Of a stretch of DNA of 64,000 nt, positions 63,443-64,000 are shown piece after piece. Position numbers and translations under genes: made by a program. The notes under the pieces are model-generated. The model had not been told where the DNA came from and searched no databases. It was given only the letters and a program-made list of their open reading frames with translations. Each line of letters opens with the position of its first letter. The stretch's first letter is position 1. Origin of the DNA: UBA10364 sp905182675 (lineage in GTDB: Bacteria; Bacteroidota; Bacteroidia; Flavobacteriales; Schleiferiaceae); contig CAWVWE010000008.1 in assembly GCA_963933975.1 (NCBI GenBank), forward strand, positions 15,219 to 79,218. Reading direction: 5' to 3'.

Positions 63443-63463
63443 TTATTGTTGTATTCTTATGTC

Positions 63464-63736
63464 ATGACTACAGCCCGATTCTTACTGATTACCTCTACCC
63501 TACTATTCACCTATTCCTGTGATCCTTTATCAGGATACGATGAACATGAATGTTACTGTGGCGTGGTCTCTAACATGGCTGAAATCATCTTACCTAACAC
63601 CAATACCTCTAACAATCAATTCATTATAACCGCTCAAAACAATTGTAGTGGTAACGAACAAAATCTTGAAGTGATCAGGGCCCTCTACAAACAAACGGAG
63701 GTAGGAGACACTGCCTGCTTTGGGGTTTATTGGTAA
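63464..63736 (+). CDS. Small lipoprotein of unknown function
   Basis: About 90 residues from ATG 63464 (an in-frame TTG at 63446 is less likely). Signal MTTARFLLITSTLLFTYSC gives a lipid-anchored Cys19. The mature part has four further cysteines (HECYCG, NNCSG, TACFG), which could form disulfides. No family recognised. It follows msrB. Confidence 0.7.
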   Translation: MTTARFLLITSTLLFTYSCDPLSGYDEHECYCGVVSNMAEIILPNTNTSNNQFIITAQNNCSGNEQNLEVIRALYKQTEVGDTACFGVYW

Positions 63737-63770
63737 AGCAATCAAATCCCCATAAATTTCGATAAAGTAG

Positions 63771-63800
63771 TTGCGAAATTCAATTACAGGTCTATATTTG
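63771..63800 (+). promoter_or_regulatory. Promoter of tRNA-Val
   Basis: TTG (63771-63773), 19 nt, then TATATTTG (63793-63800), followed by CACCC. Element and spacing match the tRNA-Lys promoter. Confidence 0.8.
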
Positions 63801-63810
63801 CACCCGCTAA

Positions 63811-63888
63811 GGGCAATTAGCTCAGTTGGTTCAGAGCACCTGCCTTACAAGCAGGGGGTCGGGGGTTCGAATCCCTCATTGCCCACCA
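63811..63888 (+). tRNA. tRNA-Val (anticodon TAC)
   Basis: A 78-nt cloverleaf with encoded CCA: acceptor GGGCAAT / ATTGCCC, anticodon stem CCTGC / GCAGG with loop CTTACAA, and a normal T arm. Confidence 0.95.
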
Positions 63889-63907
63889 CAGAAAAACCTA
63901 GTGTTTA

Positions 63908-63939
63908 AAAGGCTTCCAAGAGATTGGGAGCCTTTTTTT
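63908..63939 (+). terminator. Terminator after tRNA-Val
   Basis: AAAGGCTTCC / GGGAGCCTTT is a 10-bp stem (one G-U) with an 8-nt loop and a T-run of seven. Confidence 0.85.
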
Positions 63940-63982
63940 ATGCGTTTTGGTTTTCATTGCTTACATTTAGAAGGCCCCAGTA

Positions 63983-64000
63983 ATGGCGGTACTTAGAAAT
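63983..64000 (+). CDS. Possible start of a coding region cut by the window edge
   Basis: ATG 63983 opens MAVLRN with no stop before the edge. TACATTTA (63962-63969), a near -7 box, lies upstream. The N-terminus resembles PpiD/SurA-type peptidyl-prolyl isomerases, but six residues cannot decide this. Confidence 0.3.

Noticed and set aside
1..64000. CRISPR arrays, insertion sequences, prophage or integrase genes
   Set aside because: None seen: no spaced direct repeats, no transposase or integrase motifs, and base use looks even across the window.

Overview
The window looks like a chromosomal segment of a marine-type member of the Bacteroidota, most likely Flavobacteriales. The evidence is three secreted proteins with C-terminal type IX secretion (T9SS) sorting domains, promoters with the Bacteroidota-type TAnnTTTG -7 box, a rpmB-rpmG-DUF4295-ftsY block, a zapA-6S RNA-rny block, a TonB-dependent receptor, and few Shine-Dalgarno sequences. 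I cannot name the genus. I saw no insertion sequence, prophage, integrase or CRISPR array. No stretch over 300 bases lacks a gene.

Layout. 1-5.0 kb: end of htpG, then a phosphohexomutase, a thioredoxin-fold lipoprotein and a YkgJ-type cysteine-cluster protein. 5.0-15.4 kb: a leftward PIG-L deacetylase / 39-residue membrane protein / sodium-solute symporter unit, a very large S8 protease with T9SS signal, and a second symporter. 15.4-20.8 kb: recR, a fused glycosyltransferase, a 2-oxoacid dehydrogenase E2, an exonuclease and a FAH-family hydrolase. 20.9-25.7 kb: a 1592-residue T9SS surface protein. 25.9-31.7 kb: mltG-GNAT-dapF, a long GAPDH, an Lrp/AsnC regulator and gcvT. 31.7-34.8 kb: a universal stress protein overlapping a SulP transporter.

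34.9-41.4 kb is the most interesting block. A LysM protein with an eroded lytic-transglycosylase remnant, two paralogous SGNH hydrolases and an MBOAT acyltransferase are packed with 1-nt gaps or 4-nt overlaps, followed by a Ycf48/BNR-type lipoprotein. I read this as a candidate envelope O-acylation system carrying its own peptidoglycan-binding subunit. 41.6-49.1 kb is housekeeping: rimO, ftsY, DUF4295, rpmG, rpmB, cinA, a nucleoside phosphorylase, rny, 6S RNA, zapA and a coiled-coil partner. 49.2-53.9 kb: an M23 peptidase, a carboxypeptidase-like-domain protein, a TonB-dependent receptor and a 78-residue protein in one tight operon. 53.9-64 kb: a thioredoxin-like protein, an acyltransferase, rocD, a third T9SS protein, rlmD, a phosphoribosyltransferase, aroK, tRNA-Lys, tRNA-Leu, an alpha/beta hydrolase, msrB, a small lipoprotein and tRNA-Val.

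A recurrent regulatory observation is that several -7 boxes (recR, LysM operon, M23, rlmD) end only 4-7 nt before the start codon, which predicts leaderless mRNAs. A second symporter and the alpha/beta hydrolase show the same spacing with one-mismatch boxes.
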